The notes below the pieces were generated by a model that saw only the letters and a list, made by a program, of their open reading frames with translations, did no database searches and was not told where the DNA came from. A program made the position numbers and the translations under genes. Positions 16,982 to 25,475 of a DNA stretch of 64,000 nt are shown here, piece after piece. The stretch covers positions 1 to 64,000 of the forward strand of contig JAZLHF010000006.1 of NCBI GenBank assembly GCA_045616685.1, in the 5' to 3' direction. Origin of the DNA: UBA1764 sp045616685 (GTDB lineage Bacteria; Bacillota; Clostridia; Peptostreptococcales; Anaerovoracaceae). Within the stretch, counting starts at the first letter, position 1. Each line of letters starts with the position of its first letter.

Positions 16982-18535
16982 CTATTTTGCGTAATCTATT
17001 GCTCTTGTTTCTCTAATTACATTTACCTTAATCTGGCCAGGATATTCGAGTTCAGATTCAATCTTCTGTGAAATTTCACGAGCAAGAAGTGCCATTGCAT
17101 CATCATTAACTTCATCTGGTTTAGCAATGATTCTAATTTCACGGCCAGCCTGAATAGCGTATGAGGATTCAACGCCAGGTGTTGTGTTAGCAATTTCTTC
17201 GAGTTTTTGAAGCCTCTTAATATATGTATCAAGGGTTTCACGCCTTGCGCCAGGACGAGCCGCACTTAATGCATCTGCAGCAGCAACAAGAACTGCTTCA
17301 GGGCTCTTTGGTTCATAATCCCCATGGTGAGCTGCCATTGCATCAATAACAGCTTCTGCTTCTTTATACTTCTTTAAGATATCAATACCGATATCAACAT
17401 GTGTCCCCTGAATTTCATGATCAAGAGACTTACCAATATCATGGAGAAGACCTGCACGCTTAGCAAGCTTTACATCCATACCAAGTTCTCCGGCCATAAG
17501 ACCTGCAAGATGTGATACTTCTAAGCTATGTTTAAGTACGTTCTGCCCATAAGATGTTCTGTAACGAAGTCTACCAAGAAGCTTAACGAGTTCTGGATGA
17601 AGATTGTGAATATCTGATTCAAATGTAGCTTCTTCACCAGCTTCTTTGATTGACTGGTTAACTTCCTTTGTAGCCTTTTCAACCATTTCTTCAATGCGAG
17701 CTGGATGAATACGTCCATCGACTACAAGTTTTTCAAGAGCAAGTCTAGCAATTTCTCTTCTTACAGGATCAAAGCCTGAAAGAATAACTGCTTCTGGAGT
17801 GTCATCAATGATGAGTTCAATGCCAGTTGCCTGCTCAATCGCTCTAATGTTTCTACCTTCACGGCCAATAATTCTACCCTTCATTTCATCTGAAGGAATA
17901 GCAACTACTGATACTGTATTTTCTGCAACATGATCTGCTGCGCAGCGCTGAATAGCGCCTGTGATGATTTCCTTAGCTTCACGATCAGCTTCTTCTTTAG
18001 CCTTAGTTTCAATTTCTTTAATCATCACTGATGCTTCATGGCGAACATCTCTTTCGATGTCTGCTAAAAGCATCTGTTTAGCTTCTTCTGCTGTGCAACC
18101 AGAAATTCTTTCGAGTTCAGCAATCTGCTTTTGCAGGTTTGCTTCCAAAAGCTTTTCCTTGTCACCTAATGATTGAAGCTTTCTGTTAATAGTTTCTTCT
18201 TTGTGTTCAATGGTTTCGAGTTTTTTATCAATTGATGCTTCCTTTTGAATAACTCGATTTTCTTGCTGTTTAACTTCGCCTTTTCTTTCGCGAATTTCTT
18301 TTTCAGCTTCTACACGAATTTCGTGTGCCTCTTTTCTGGCATCAGCCAGAGCTTCCTTTCTAAGCTGTTCAGAGTGATTCTCTGCGTCTAAGATCAAATT
18401 CTTAGCCTGTGTCTCGGCGCTGCCTATAATCTTTTCAGCCTTATTCTTCCTTAAGATATAACCAACTAATATTCCGATGACCAGAGAAGCAACAGCTGCA
18501 ACAGCAACCAGGATGATAACATTAATGCTACCCAT
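16982..18535 (-). CDS. rny: Ribonuclease Y
   Basis: 517 residues. One N-terminal membrane helix (about 5-27), a long charged coiled coil (30-200), a KH domain with IIGREGRNIRAIEQATG (about 218-235), and an HD phosphohydrolase domain with LLHDIGKSLDHE (about 365). Full length for the family; initiates bulk mRNA decay at the membrane. Strong GGAGG ribosome site. Its leader contains a G-C hairpin (GGGGGC/GTCCCC) near 18555-18570. Leads the run rny-iscS-thiI-DUF445. Confidence 0.95.
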   Translation of the reverse strand: MGSINVIILVAVAAVASLVIGILVGYILRKNKAEKIIGSAETQAKNLILDAENHSEQLRKEALADARKEAHEIRVEAEKEIRERKGEVKQQENRVIQKEASIDKKLETIEHKEETINRKLQSLGDKEKLLEANLQKQIAELERISGCTAEEAKQMLLADIERDVRHEASVMIKEIETKAKEEADREAKEIITGAIQRCAADHVAENTVSVVAIPSDEMKGRIIGREGRNIRAIEQATGIELIIDDTPEAVILSGFDPVRREIARLALEKLVVDGRIHPARIEEMVEKATKEVNQSIKEAGEEATFESDIHNLHPELVKLLGRLRYRTSYGQNVLKHSLEVSHLAGLMAGELGMDVKLAKRAGLLHDIGKSLDHEIQGTHVDIGIDILKKYKEAEAVIDAMAAHHGDYEPKSPEAVLVAAADALSAARPGARRETLDTYIKRLQKLEEIANTTPGVESSYAIQAGREIRIIAKPDEVNDDAMALLAREISQKIESELEYPGQIKVNVIRETRAIDYAK

Positions 18536-18648
18536 ATTTGCCTCCTTGGCTTTCTAAACGGGGACTTCGCCCCCTTGAGATAATTTCAGATGATAAAAAT
18601 CTATAGTAAAAGATAATTATTATCTACCACCCTTTATTGTACAATAAA

Positions 18649-18681
18649 AAAATGGAACTTTCCATTAAAAAGTTCCATTTT
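18649..18681 (-). terminator. Terminator of the MinD-like gene
   Basis: Stem AAAATGGAACTT/AAGTTCCATTTT (12 bp) followed on the minus strand by a T run. It lies between the MinD-like gene and rny. Confidence 0.78.
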
Positions 18682-18698
18682 AGCTCCATTTTATAAGA

Positions 18699-19421
18699 TT
18701 ATCCAAGCATTCTGCCCACAATTTCCTCAATATTGCGTGAAATGTAAGATTGTGTCTCTGTAAATACTGGCCTTCCCATATTATTTCCGATTTGAATATT
18801 CTCATCATATGGAATGATTCCTGCCATCGGGATAGTCAAAACCTTAGTTATATCATCAATACTTGGGCCAAACTTGTTTTCTTCAAGACCATGCTTAACC
18901 ATGTTAAGTACGAAACAGCGGCTTCTTACTCCGCAAGCAGCCAGTTTTTTATCAACCGCATCACAATTTCTTAAAGCAAGTGGATCCGGAGTCACAACCA
19001 ATACTGCTGTATCAACAGCTTTAGCAATAATTTCATTTGTCAAGCTAAGAGATGATTCACTATCGATTACTACATAGTCAAATTCTTTTTTAAGTTGTCC
19101 AACAAGAGCTTTAATATGGCCTTCTGAAATTGATCTTGGAATTTTGTTTTGAGTTCCTTCAAGTAGATATAATTCACCAAAATCTGCCCCAGCTTTTACT
19201 AAAGCTTTATCAACTCTGCAAATTCCAGTAAAAATATCGCCGATGTCATATAGAACTCGATCTTCAAGACCAAGATAAATATCATCGTTGCGCAGCCCAA
19301 AATTAAGGTCCAATAAACAAACCTTATAATTGTGCCGAGCAATGCAAATCGCTATAGCAGTTGAAAATGTTGTTTTCCCGCTACCACCATTTCCAGATGT
19401 AACTAAAATACTTCTACCCAT
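18699..19421 (-). CDS. MinD/ParA-like ATPase with altered Walker A
   Basis: 240 residues aligned along their length with MinD: start MGRSILVTSG, P-loop NGGSGKTT at 11-18, LLDLNFGLRNDDI (switch region), YVVIDSESSLS in the Walker B position, and VVTPDPLALRNCDAV. In MinD and ParA proteins the P-loop begins with a signature lysine (KGGxxGK); here that position (residue 11) is Asn. The C-terminus ends in a short helix (RNIEEIVGRMLG) that might be amphipathic. No minC or minE is adjacent. It could be a MinD variant or a relative with another cargo. Confidence 0.8.
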   Translation of the reverse strand: MGRSILVTSGNGGSGKTTFSTAIAICIARHNYKVCLLDLNFGLRNDDIYLGLEDRVLYDIGDIFTGICRVDKALVKAGADFGELYLLEGTQNKIPRSISEGHIKALVGQLKKEFDYVVIDSESSLSLTNEIIAKAVDTAVLVVTPDPLALRNCDAVDKKLAACGVRSRCFVLNMVKHGLEENKFGPSIDDITKVLTIPMAGIIPYDENIQIGNNMGRPVFTETQSYISRNIEEIVGRMLG

Positions 19422-19500
19422 ATCTTGAAAATCCTCAAAAACTAAATAGTCTTATAATTTTATCAAATTTTCAGCGTCAATGGAAGAACTTGAAACAAGT

Positions 19501-20184
19501 TTATGTGAATAATTCCTTATTCTTATCCAATAAACTGCAATAGTATCCCCCACCGATAATAAGGTGATCAAGCACTTTTATCCCCAAAATTCTGCCAGAT
19601 GCAACAATCTGCCTCGTACTATTAATGTCTCCATCGGATGGAGTGCAATCTCCAGAAGGATGGTTATGCGCAATGATAATTGCCGATGCCCCCTTCTTTA
19701 TTGCTGGAGCAAATACCTCTCTTGGGTGTGCCGCAGCCTCATTGATACTGCCTATAGAAACATCCACACGAGCTATAAGACGGCCATGGACATCCAGGAG
19801 AGCAATACGAACGACCTCTTTATTGAGATATTTCATATCTTCCATAAATAGATTGGCAAGAACTTCTGGGTTGTTTACTAAAATCTTGTCTTCCGCAGGA
19901 GTTGTTGCAATACGTCTACCGAGTTCCATAGCAGCAACCAATGAGCAAGCTTTAGCAATTCCTACACCCTTTAGCGACATGAATTCTTCAGGCTCATAAT
20001 TTGACAGCTTGTTAATTGAGCCCTGCTCTAAAGACAGAATCTTTGAAGCCAAAGAAATAGCGGACTCATTTCGTGATCCGCTAGATATCAAGACGGCGAT
20101 GAGCTCTGAATTCGATAGGCTCTTCGCCCCGAATTGCAGAAGCTTTTCTCGTGGTCTTTCGTTTATAGGTAAATCTTGAATCAT
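19501..20184 (-). CDS. radC: RadC family JAB/MPN domain protein
   Basis: 227 residues: N-terminal helix-hairpin-helix region (LKGVGIAKACSLVAAMELG at about 73-91) and a C-terminal JAMM-type metal site with HNHPSGD (about residue 172). Complete, usual length. The DNA-repair role once assigned to RadC is doubtful; the family function remains unsettled. Stands alone between the MATE gene and the MinD-like gene. Confidence 0.9.
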   Translation of the reverse strand: MIQDLPINERPREKLLQFGAKSLSNSELIAVLISSGSRNESAISLASKILSLEQGSINKLSNYEPEEFMSLKGVGIAKACSLVAAMELGRRIATTPAEDKILVNNPEVLANLFMEDMKYLNKEVVRIALLDVHGRLIARVDVSIGSINEAAAHPREVFAPAIKKGASAIIIAHNHPSGDCTPSDGDINSTRQIVASGRILGIKVLDHLIIGGGYYCSLLDKNKELFT

Positions 20185-20231
20185 ATATGCATTATAACAT
20201 ATATGGTAATTATTTACAATATTTACATTAA

Positions 20232-21935
20232 TTATTTATCCCAAACAAAGATGTTTCTATTAAACGAAATAGTTGTCATATTAGTATTTTCTTTATCCGT
20301 ATCCATAAGTCTTGATGCAACATAAGCACCAATAGAATTAATTTTATCATCTATCTTTGTCATATCAAAAATCTTGCCATTGTCTCTTGTAAAGAGTTTA
20401 ATTTGGTTTTCATCAATCATGATTGTACAACTTGCAAGAACTTTCTTTTTATTTTCTTTAGCAATAATCATGCATACTTCTTCTATCATCATCTCAACCT
20501 TATTAGCCAAGATTGGATCAATTCCTTCTTCTACAAAATGCTTATGAACATGATTGATTAATGTTATAACTTCTTTTTCGTTTACTGCAAGTTCATATTC
20601 ATATATTTTTGCATCATTATCTTCGATGATGAATGGGAATTTCTTAATACCATATTTTGTAACAATAACGATAAAGATAATAATTACAGTTACAAATGAA
20701 GCTAAGAAGAGTCCCCACGTTAACCCCCTATATCCATCTAAGATTCCAAATAATAAGCCAAATACTAATGGACAAAAGCATTGATATAAGAAGCACGCTA
20801 AATTACCTAATCTAGCCTTCCCAACTATTGGAAAATATGCTCCCCACATAAATACAATACCAGCACCAATATATGTACTTGCAAGGACTTTAACAGAGAA
20901 GACTGCAGCCTCGTATACTTCTTGGGTCTCTATTCCATAAAGCTCTGGCATTACATTTGCTAAACAGAAAAATGTTCCGCCAAGGATTACAGAAATAATT
21001 ATTGTGTTTCGTAAAATTCTATTTGCAACACGCTTAAGCGCCACTGAATTTTTTTCTCCAAAGCTGACGCCAACAAAACTGATGCCACCATCAGTTGCGC
21101 ACATGGTTGCTTCAGAAAGATTAAGAATAAGGTTAATGACTGCATAAGCTGCAAGGAACGATGAACCTATCTTAACGATTATAAACTTATTCATAACGAT
21201 ATCGATTATCGCAATGTAAAGGCAACCTAATGCTGAAGTTGATCCTGAAATGCAAATTTCCTTAAGAATTTTGGAATCAAGACACCACTCCATTTTAATT
21301 GCATTGCGTTTTGAAAGAAAATGAAGCGACGAAACACCCAAAGCTAATACGATTGAAATAAGCGTACCATATGCAAGACCTTTAACTCCCATTACGTTAA
21401 CAAGTAATAATGAGAATCCCGCATTTCCTGCAGCATATACGGCGTTGGACAAAAGATTTATTTCTGCGCCACCATCAACTGCAACAAGATAATAAATGAC
21501 AATATATATTGGTTGCAAAAGAGCAATCGGAATTACTGCGTGATAATATTCTCTTGCTAAAGTTTCAATGGTCGAAGTAGTTGGATAGAAAGAGAAGAAC
21601 AGATTTTCACCAAAAATCATCGCGAGAACAAGTATGCCGCCAATTATAAGTGCGGATAAAAAAGCTGTCCCCGCAGTGCGATAGGATCCTTTTTTATCAA
21701 AAGCTCCGGCATAGACAGAATAAATATTACAGCCACCCAAAGCCAGCAACATTGCGAAAAAGTAAAAGACATCATATAAAGGTGCTACCAATCCAGTTGC
21801 AGCAACCGCATCTTCTGAAATTACCAAACCAGCGATAATTGAATCTGCAAGCGTTCCAGCTATGCTAATTACCCATGATAATAAACATGCTACAAATAGT
21901 TTGTTGTATTTCTTCTTTTCAAAGCCCTTAGTCAT
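20232..21935 (-). CDS. MATE family exporter fused to an RsbW-like ATPase domain
   Basis: 567 residues. The first ~440 form a MATE-type multidrug or metabolite exporter with twelve hydrophobic segments. Residues ~445-567 are a cytosolic domain like the HATPase fold of RsbW/SpoIIAB anti-sigma kinases: N-box region KVEMMIEEVCMIIAKEN, then TRDNGKIFD (G1 box) and SIGAYVASRLMD (G2 region). In the N-box the Mg-binding Asn of active kinases appears replaced (EEVCMII where EExxxNI is expected), so the kinase may be inactive. It is the last gene of nrdR-cmk-maf-MATE, seven bases after maf. Substrate unknown. Confidence 0.85.
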   Translation of the reverse strand: MTKGFEKKKYNKLFVACLLSWVISIAGTLADSIIAGLVISEDAVAATGLVAPLYDVFYFFAMLLALGGCNIYSVYAGAFDKKGSYRTAGTAFLSALIIGGILVLAMIFGENLFFSFYPTTSTIETLAREYYHAVIPIALLQPIYIVIYYLVAVDGGAEINLLSNAVYAAGNAGFSLLLVNVMGVKGLAYGTLISIVLALGVSSLHFLSKRNAIKMEWCLDSKILKEICISGSTSALGCLYIAIIDIVMNKFIIVKIGSSFLAAYAVINLILNLSEATMCATDGGISFVGVSFGEKNSVALKRVANRILRNTIIISVILGGTFFCLANVMPELYGIETQEVYEAAVFSVKVLASTYIGAGIVFMWGAYFPIVGKARLGNLACFLYQCFCPLVFGLLFGILDGYRGLTWGLFLASFVTVIIIFIVIVTKYGIKKFPFIIEDNDAKIYEYELAVNEKEVITLINHVHKHFVEEGIDPILANKVEMMIEEVCMIIAKENKKKVLASCTIMIDENQIKLFTRDNGKIFDMTKIDDKINSIGAYVASRLMDTDKENTNMTTISFNRNIFVWDK

Positions 21936-21942
21936 GTTTCAC

Positions 21943-22509
21943 CTAATATTTCTTTAAGCGTTGCTGTATTTCAGCGTATGGGAAGCCCACGACATTATCA
22001 TAGGCCCCATTAATATGATCTATGTTTTCACAAAAAAGTCCTTGGATGGCATACGCGCCAGCCTTGTCCATAGATTCTCCGGTTTTAATATATTCGCGAA
22101 TATAATCTTCTGAATATTCTTTAAAATACACCTCTGTCACAGAATTAAATACAAGTTTAATGTTGGCAGAAGGTTGCCAAATACAGACGCCGGAAATTAC
22201 TTTATGCATTTTGCCATTAAGTTCACTTAGAATTGCAAACGCATCATCTTCGCCCTTTGGTTTTCCAATTACTCGGCCTTCGTGTACAACAACGGTATCG
22301 CACGCAAGAACTAAATCATCTTGCGGACCGATCGCTAAAGCCTTCCTTAGGGCGAGAGCCATTACTGTTTCTGCCGGAGAAAGATCCAACTTAATATCTT
22401 CATCACATCCAGGTTTAATAACAGTAAATTCTATTCCGTCTTCTTTTAGCATATTAATTCGCCTCGGGGAACCCGAGGCGAGGATTATATGTTTATTTTT
22501 TAATAGCAT
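21943..22509 (-). CDS. maf: Maf-like nucleoside triphosphate pyrophosphatase
   Basis: 188 residues. Starts LLKNKHIILASGSPRR, the Maf signature, followed by LACDTVVVHEGRVIGKP and a C-terminal AYAIQGLF with acidic active-site residues. Hydrolyses non-canonical or canonical nucleoside triphosphates (dTTP/UTP type) and is linked to septum formation control. It overlaps the end of cmk by 17 bases. A perfect 10-bp hairpin lies in its first 20 codons. Confidence 0.9.
   Translation of the reverse strand: MLLKNKHIILASGSPRRINMLKEDGIEFTVIKPGCDEDIKLDLSPAETVMALALRKALAIGPQDDLVLACDTVVVHEGRVIGKPKGEDDAFAILSELNGKMHKVISGVCIWQPSANIKLVFNSVTEVYFKEYSEDYIREYIKTGESMDKAGAYAIQGLFCENIDHINGAYDNVVGFPYAEIQQRLKKY
22459..22481. 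other. Perfect GC-rich hairpin within the start of maf
   Basis: TCGCCTCGGG (22459-22468), loop GAA, CCCGAGGCGA (22472-22481): ten matched pairs inside codons for ASGSPRRI. There is no T run, so it is not a terminator; it could slow translation or decay. Confidence 0.7.
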
Positions 22510-23146
22510 CTAAGATTGCCTTTGTAACTTCTTCAATAGACATATTTGTGGTGTCTATTTCAATTGCATCATCAGCCTTCTTAAGAGGTCTGAACGATCT
22601 TGTCGAATCTTGTTTATCACGCTGCATCATATCAGCCTTAATCTTCTCAAAATCAGCAGGTTCACCCTTTTCTTGAAGTTCTAAAGTTCTCCTCTTTGCG
22701 CGAACATCTGGATCTGCAACAAGGAAAAATTTATATTCTGCATCAGGAAAAACAACCGTACCAATATCGCGGCCATCCATGATTACGCTCTTTCTTTCTC
22801 CCATTGCCTGCTGAAGATCAGTAAGCTTATAGCGAATTGCAGGGATTGCAGAGCTTGGGCTAGCCAATGCACTGATTTCCGGAGTTCTAATAATTCCAGA
22901 AATATCTTCACCATCAAGATAAGTCTTTCCTTGTGAAAAATCTACATCAGTAGTTTTAAGCATCTTAGCAAGTCCTTCAGGATCATTATAGTCGGTACCT
23001 GTTCGTATGAGCTTTACAGCAATTGCGCGGTACATTGCTCCAGTATCTATGTAATCAATATTCAGTTCTTTTGCAACTAACTTTGCAATTGTAGATTTAC
23101 CTGCGCCTGCAGGACCATCTACAGCAATACGAATTCTATTTGTCAA
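22493..23146 (-). CDS. cmk: Cytidylate kinase
   Basis: 217 residues. P-loop DGPAGAGKST near the start, then DYIDTGAMYRAIA, the substrate motif GRDIGTVVFPDA, and RPLKKADDAIEID at the end. Phosphorylates CMP and dCMP. The ATG given by the longest frame (23233) would add 29 unlikely residues; the homologous N-terminus begins at a TTG (23146-23144) with AAGGAT eight bases upstream. From there it overlaps nrdR by 11 bases. Confidence 0.9.
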   Translation of the reverse strand: MTNRIRIAVDGPAGAGKSTIAKLVAKELNIDYIDTGAMYRAIAVKLIRTGTDYNDPEGLAKMLKTTDVDFSQGKTYLDGEDISGIIRTPEISALASPSSAIPAIRYKLTDLQQAMGERKSVIMDGRDIGTVVFPDAEYKFFLVADPDVRAKRRTLELQEKGEPADFEKIKADMMQRDKQDSTRSFRPLKKADDAIEIDTTNMSIEEVTKAILDAIKK

Positions 23147-23612
23147 TTTTCTTATCCTTTTCGCTGTTAACCAGTTTTTCAATTTCAGATACGAATGTTT
23201 CAACATCTGTGAATTTTCTATATACAGATGCAAATCTTACATATGCAACCTGGTCAAGATTTTTAAGATGCTCCATCACAGCATTACCAATGAATTCTGT
23301 TGAAACTTCTTTTTCCATCTGGCTGCTAAGGCTTCTTTCAATATCAATAACGATAGCTTCCATTTGTTCAAGAGTAACAGGACGCTTCTGGCATGCACGA
23401 ATAATTCCGTTTAAAATCTTTGCACGATCAAACTGTTCTCGTGTTCCATCTTTCTTAACTACCATAAAGAGAACTTCTTCAATCTTTTCGTAAGTTGTGA
23501 AACGCTTTCCACAAGCTTCGCATTCTCTACGTCTTCTGATAGCTTGACCCTCTTCAGTTGGACGAGAGTCTATTACTTTTGTGTCTGGTGTGTTACAAAA
23601 AGGACAATTCAT
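23136..23612 (-). CDS. nrdR: Transcriptional repressor NrdR
   Basis: 158 residues. N-terminal zinc ribbon (CPFC at 3-6, CEAC at about 31-34), then an ATP-cone domain beginning VVKKDGTREQFD. Nucleotide-sensing repressor of ribonucleotide reductase genes. AGGAG sits eight bases before the ATG. First gene of nrdR-cmk-maf-MATE. No obvious NrdR box was found in its own upstream region. Confidence 0.94.
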   Translation of the reverse strand: MNCPFCNTPDTKVIDSRPTEEGQAIRRRRECEACGKRFTTYEKIEEVLFMVVKKDGTREQFDRAKILNGIIRACQKRPVTLEQMEAIVIDIERSLSSQMEKEVSTEFIGNAVMEHLKNLDQVAYVRFASVYRKFTDVETFVSEIEKLVNSEKDKKIDK

Positions 23613-23700
23613 GTGTTTTTCTCCTATAAATACTATTTTTTAACTGGTAAAATTTATTATATACCATATATAGTATATAGACAAGTAGTAATATATAAAA

Positions 23701-23818
23701 ATTGGGTGATTTGCAACGCTTTAGAGCACCGTTTCGGTCTGCTCAGGGCTCGCAAGCTCGCCCTTTGTGCGACCTGCGGGACGCCTTTAGTGCTCTCTCG
23801 CATTGCAAATCACCCAAT
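23701..23818. repeat. Palindromic spacer element, copy 2
   Basis: 118-bp element bounded by a perfect 16-base inverted repeat, ATTGGGTGATTTGCAA (23701-23716) and its complement at 23803-23818. Further in, GAGCAC pairs with GTGCTC, and an AGGGC/GCCCT hairpin sits in the middle. The interior is visibly more G+C-rich than the flanks. On the minus strand it contains GAGCACTAAAGGCG, matching copy 1 at 13 of 14 positions. It lies between nrdR (leaving leftwards) and the end of prfC, six bases from the prfC stop, so it may also stop transcription of prfC. Confidence 0.72.
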
Positions 23819-23824
23819 CTATGT

Positions 23825-25420
23825 TTAATCTCTTTCTACGACTCTCTCTGTTTCCATAGCGTCTAAGAGCTCAATTTCTGGGAAACGTTCCTGATAATAA
23901 TTAAGCGTGAATGGATTTGCAAAGAGAAGCATTGGTCTATCGAATCTATCGAAGACCAACATTGTTCTGGAATCAATTTTAGACTTTACAAAGTCAAGGT
24001 CTGGATTCTTAAGCCATCTTGCCAATGTGTAGTCAACTGGATTCATACGAATCTGTGCATTATATTCGTTTTCAAGTCTATACTGGAAAACTTCAAACTG
24101 CAGCTGTCCTACAGCACCGATAATTACCTCATTATATTCATTGTGATAAACCTGAATTGCACCCTCTTGTGAAAGCTGTTCGACGCCCTTTTGGAACTGC
24201 TTTGCTTTCATGCTATCTTTTGCAGATACCATAGCAAAAAGTTCTGGCGGGAATGTCGGTAGTGGTTCAAAGAAGAGTGAATCTTTGCAAGTGCAAAGTG
24301 TATCCCCGATCTGGAAGTTGCCTGTATCGTAAATTCCAATTACATCTCCAGGAAGAGCGTTCTCAACATTTTCTCTTTCGTTTGCCATCAACTGAGTTGA
24401 CTGTGCAATCTTAATTGGCTTGCCAGTTCTTGAAAGCGTGCATGTCATTCCCTTTTCGAATTCCCCACTGCATACTCTAAAAAATGCAAGTCGATCTCTA
24501 TGAGCAGGATTCATGTTTGCTTGAATTTTGAAAATAAATCCGCTAAAGAAATCATCTAATGGATTCACCTCTCCTTCAGTCGTTTTTCTGTTCCCCGGAG
24601 CAGGTGACATATCTAAGAAATGCTCTAAGAAACATGTTACGCCGAAATCTGCAAGAGCTGATCCGAAGAAAACTGGAGTTAATTCTCCGGCAAGGATAAG
24701 TTCTTTATCAACTTCATAGCCTGCGCCTTGAATAAGCTCCATTTCATCTCTAAGCTCTTTTAAATTATATTGAGTAAGAATAGGCTCAAGCTCTGGACCG
24801 AAAACTCCATCCGGACCAAGTTCAAATTCCTTATTCTCTTTATAAAGATATATTTTGTTTTCGAGAATGTCATATATTCCTTGGAAGTTTAGCCCTGATC
24901 CAATTGGCCAGCTTGCTGCGGCAGCAGGCATACCCAATACTTCTTCAAGGTCAGATAAAAGTTCCAGTGGATTTCTTGCTTCTCTATCGAGTTTGTTCAT
25001 AAATGTAAAGATTGGGATTCCTCTCATCTTACAAACCTTGAACAATTTCTTTGTCTGTGTTTCTATACCTTTTGCAGCATCTATAACCATTACTGCACTG
25101 TCTACAGATGTAAGAATACGATAAGTGTCTTCACCGAAGTCATTGTGGCCTGGAGTATCCATAATGGATATTACCTTATCGTCGTATTCAAACTGCATTA
25201 CAGACGAAGTAACAGAGATACCTCTTTGTTTTTCGATTTCCATCCAGTCAGAAGTAGCGAATTTGCTATTCCTTCTAGCCTTTACTGTACCAGCTTGGCG
25301 AATAGCTCCGCCGTGAAGCAGAAGTTTTTCTGTAAGGGTTGTTTTACCAGCATCTGGATGAGAAATAATACCAAATATACGACGTCTTTGTATTTCTTTT
25401 TCTAGTTCATTTTTATTCAT
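23825..25420 (-). CDS. prfC: Peptide chain release factor 3
   Basis: 531 residues, full length. GTPase motifs: SHPDAGKTTLTEK (G1), RGISVTSSV (G2), MDTPGHNDFGEDTYR (G3), NKLDREARNP (G4). The RF3-specific insertion and C-terminal domains are present. Recycles RF1/RF2 after termination. No Shine-Dalgarno is visible before the ATG, and the preceding lipoprotein gene ends in a strong terminator only 19 bases upstream, so its expression signals are unusual. Confidence 0.95.
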   Translation of the reverse strand: MNKNELEKEIQRRRIFGIISHPDAGKTTLTEKLLLHGGAIRQAGTVKARRNSKFATSDWMEIEKQRGISVTSSVMQFEYDDKVISIMDTPGHNDFGEDTYRILTSVDSAVMVIDAAKGIETQTKKLFKVCKMRGIPIFTFMNKLDREARNPLELLSDLEEVLGMPAAAASWPIGSGLNFQGIYDILENKIYLYKENKEFELGPDGVFGPELEPILTQYNLKELRDEMELIQGAGYEVDKELILAGELTPVFFGSALADFGVTCFLEHFLDMSPAPGNRKTTEGEVNPLDDFFSGFIFKIQANMNPAHRDRLAFFRVCSGEFEKGMTCTLSRTGKPIKIAQSTQLMANERENVENALPGDVIGIYDTGNFQIGDTLCTCKDSLFFEPLPTFPPELFAMVSAKDSMKAKQFQKGVEQLSQEGAIQVYHNEYNEVIIGAVGQLQFEVFQYRLENEYNAQIRMNPVDYTLARWLKNPDLDFVKSKIDSRTMLVFDRFDRPMLLFANPFTLNYYQERFPEIELLDAMETERVVERD

Positions 25421-25438
25421 AACAGATAGTATTTTAGC

Positions 25439-25471
25439 ACAAAACTCGGTGGCATTACCATCGAGTTTTGT
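25439..25471 (-). terminator. Strong terminator after the DUF3298 lipoprotein gene
   Basis: Fourteen-base-pair stem, ACAAAACTCGGTGG against CCATCGAGTTTTGT with one G-T pair and a five-base loop CATTA. The minus-strand arm ends in a T-rich stretch. It begins four bases after the lipoprotein stop codon. Confidence 0.82.
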
Positions 25472-25475
25472 TACT

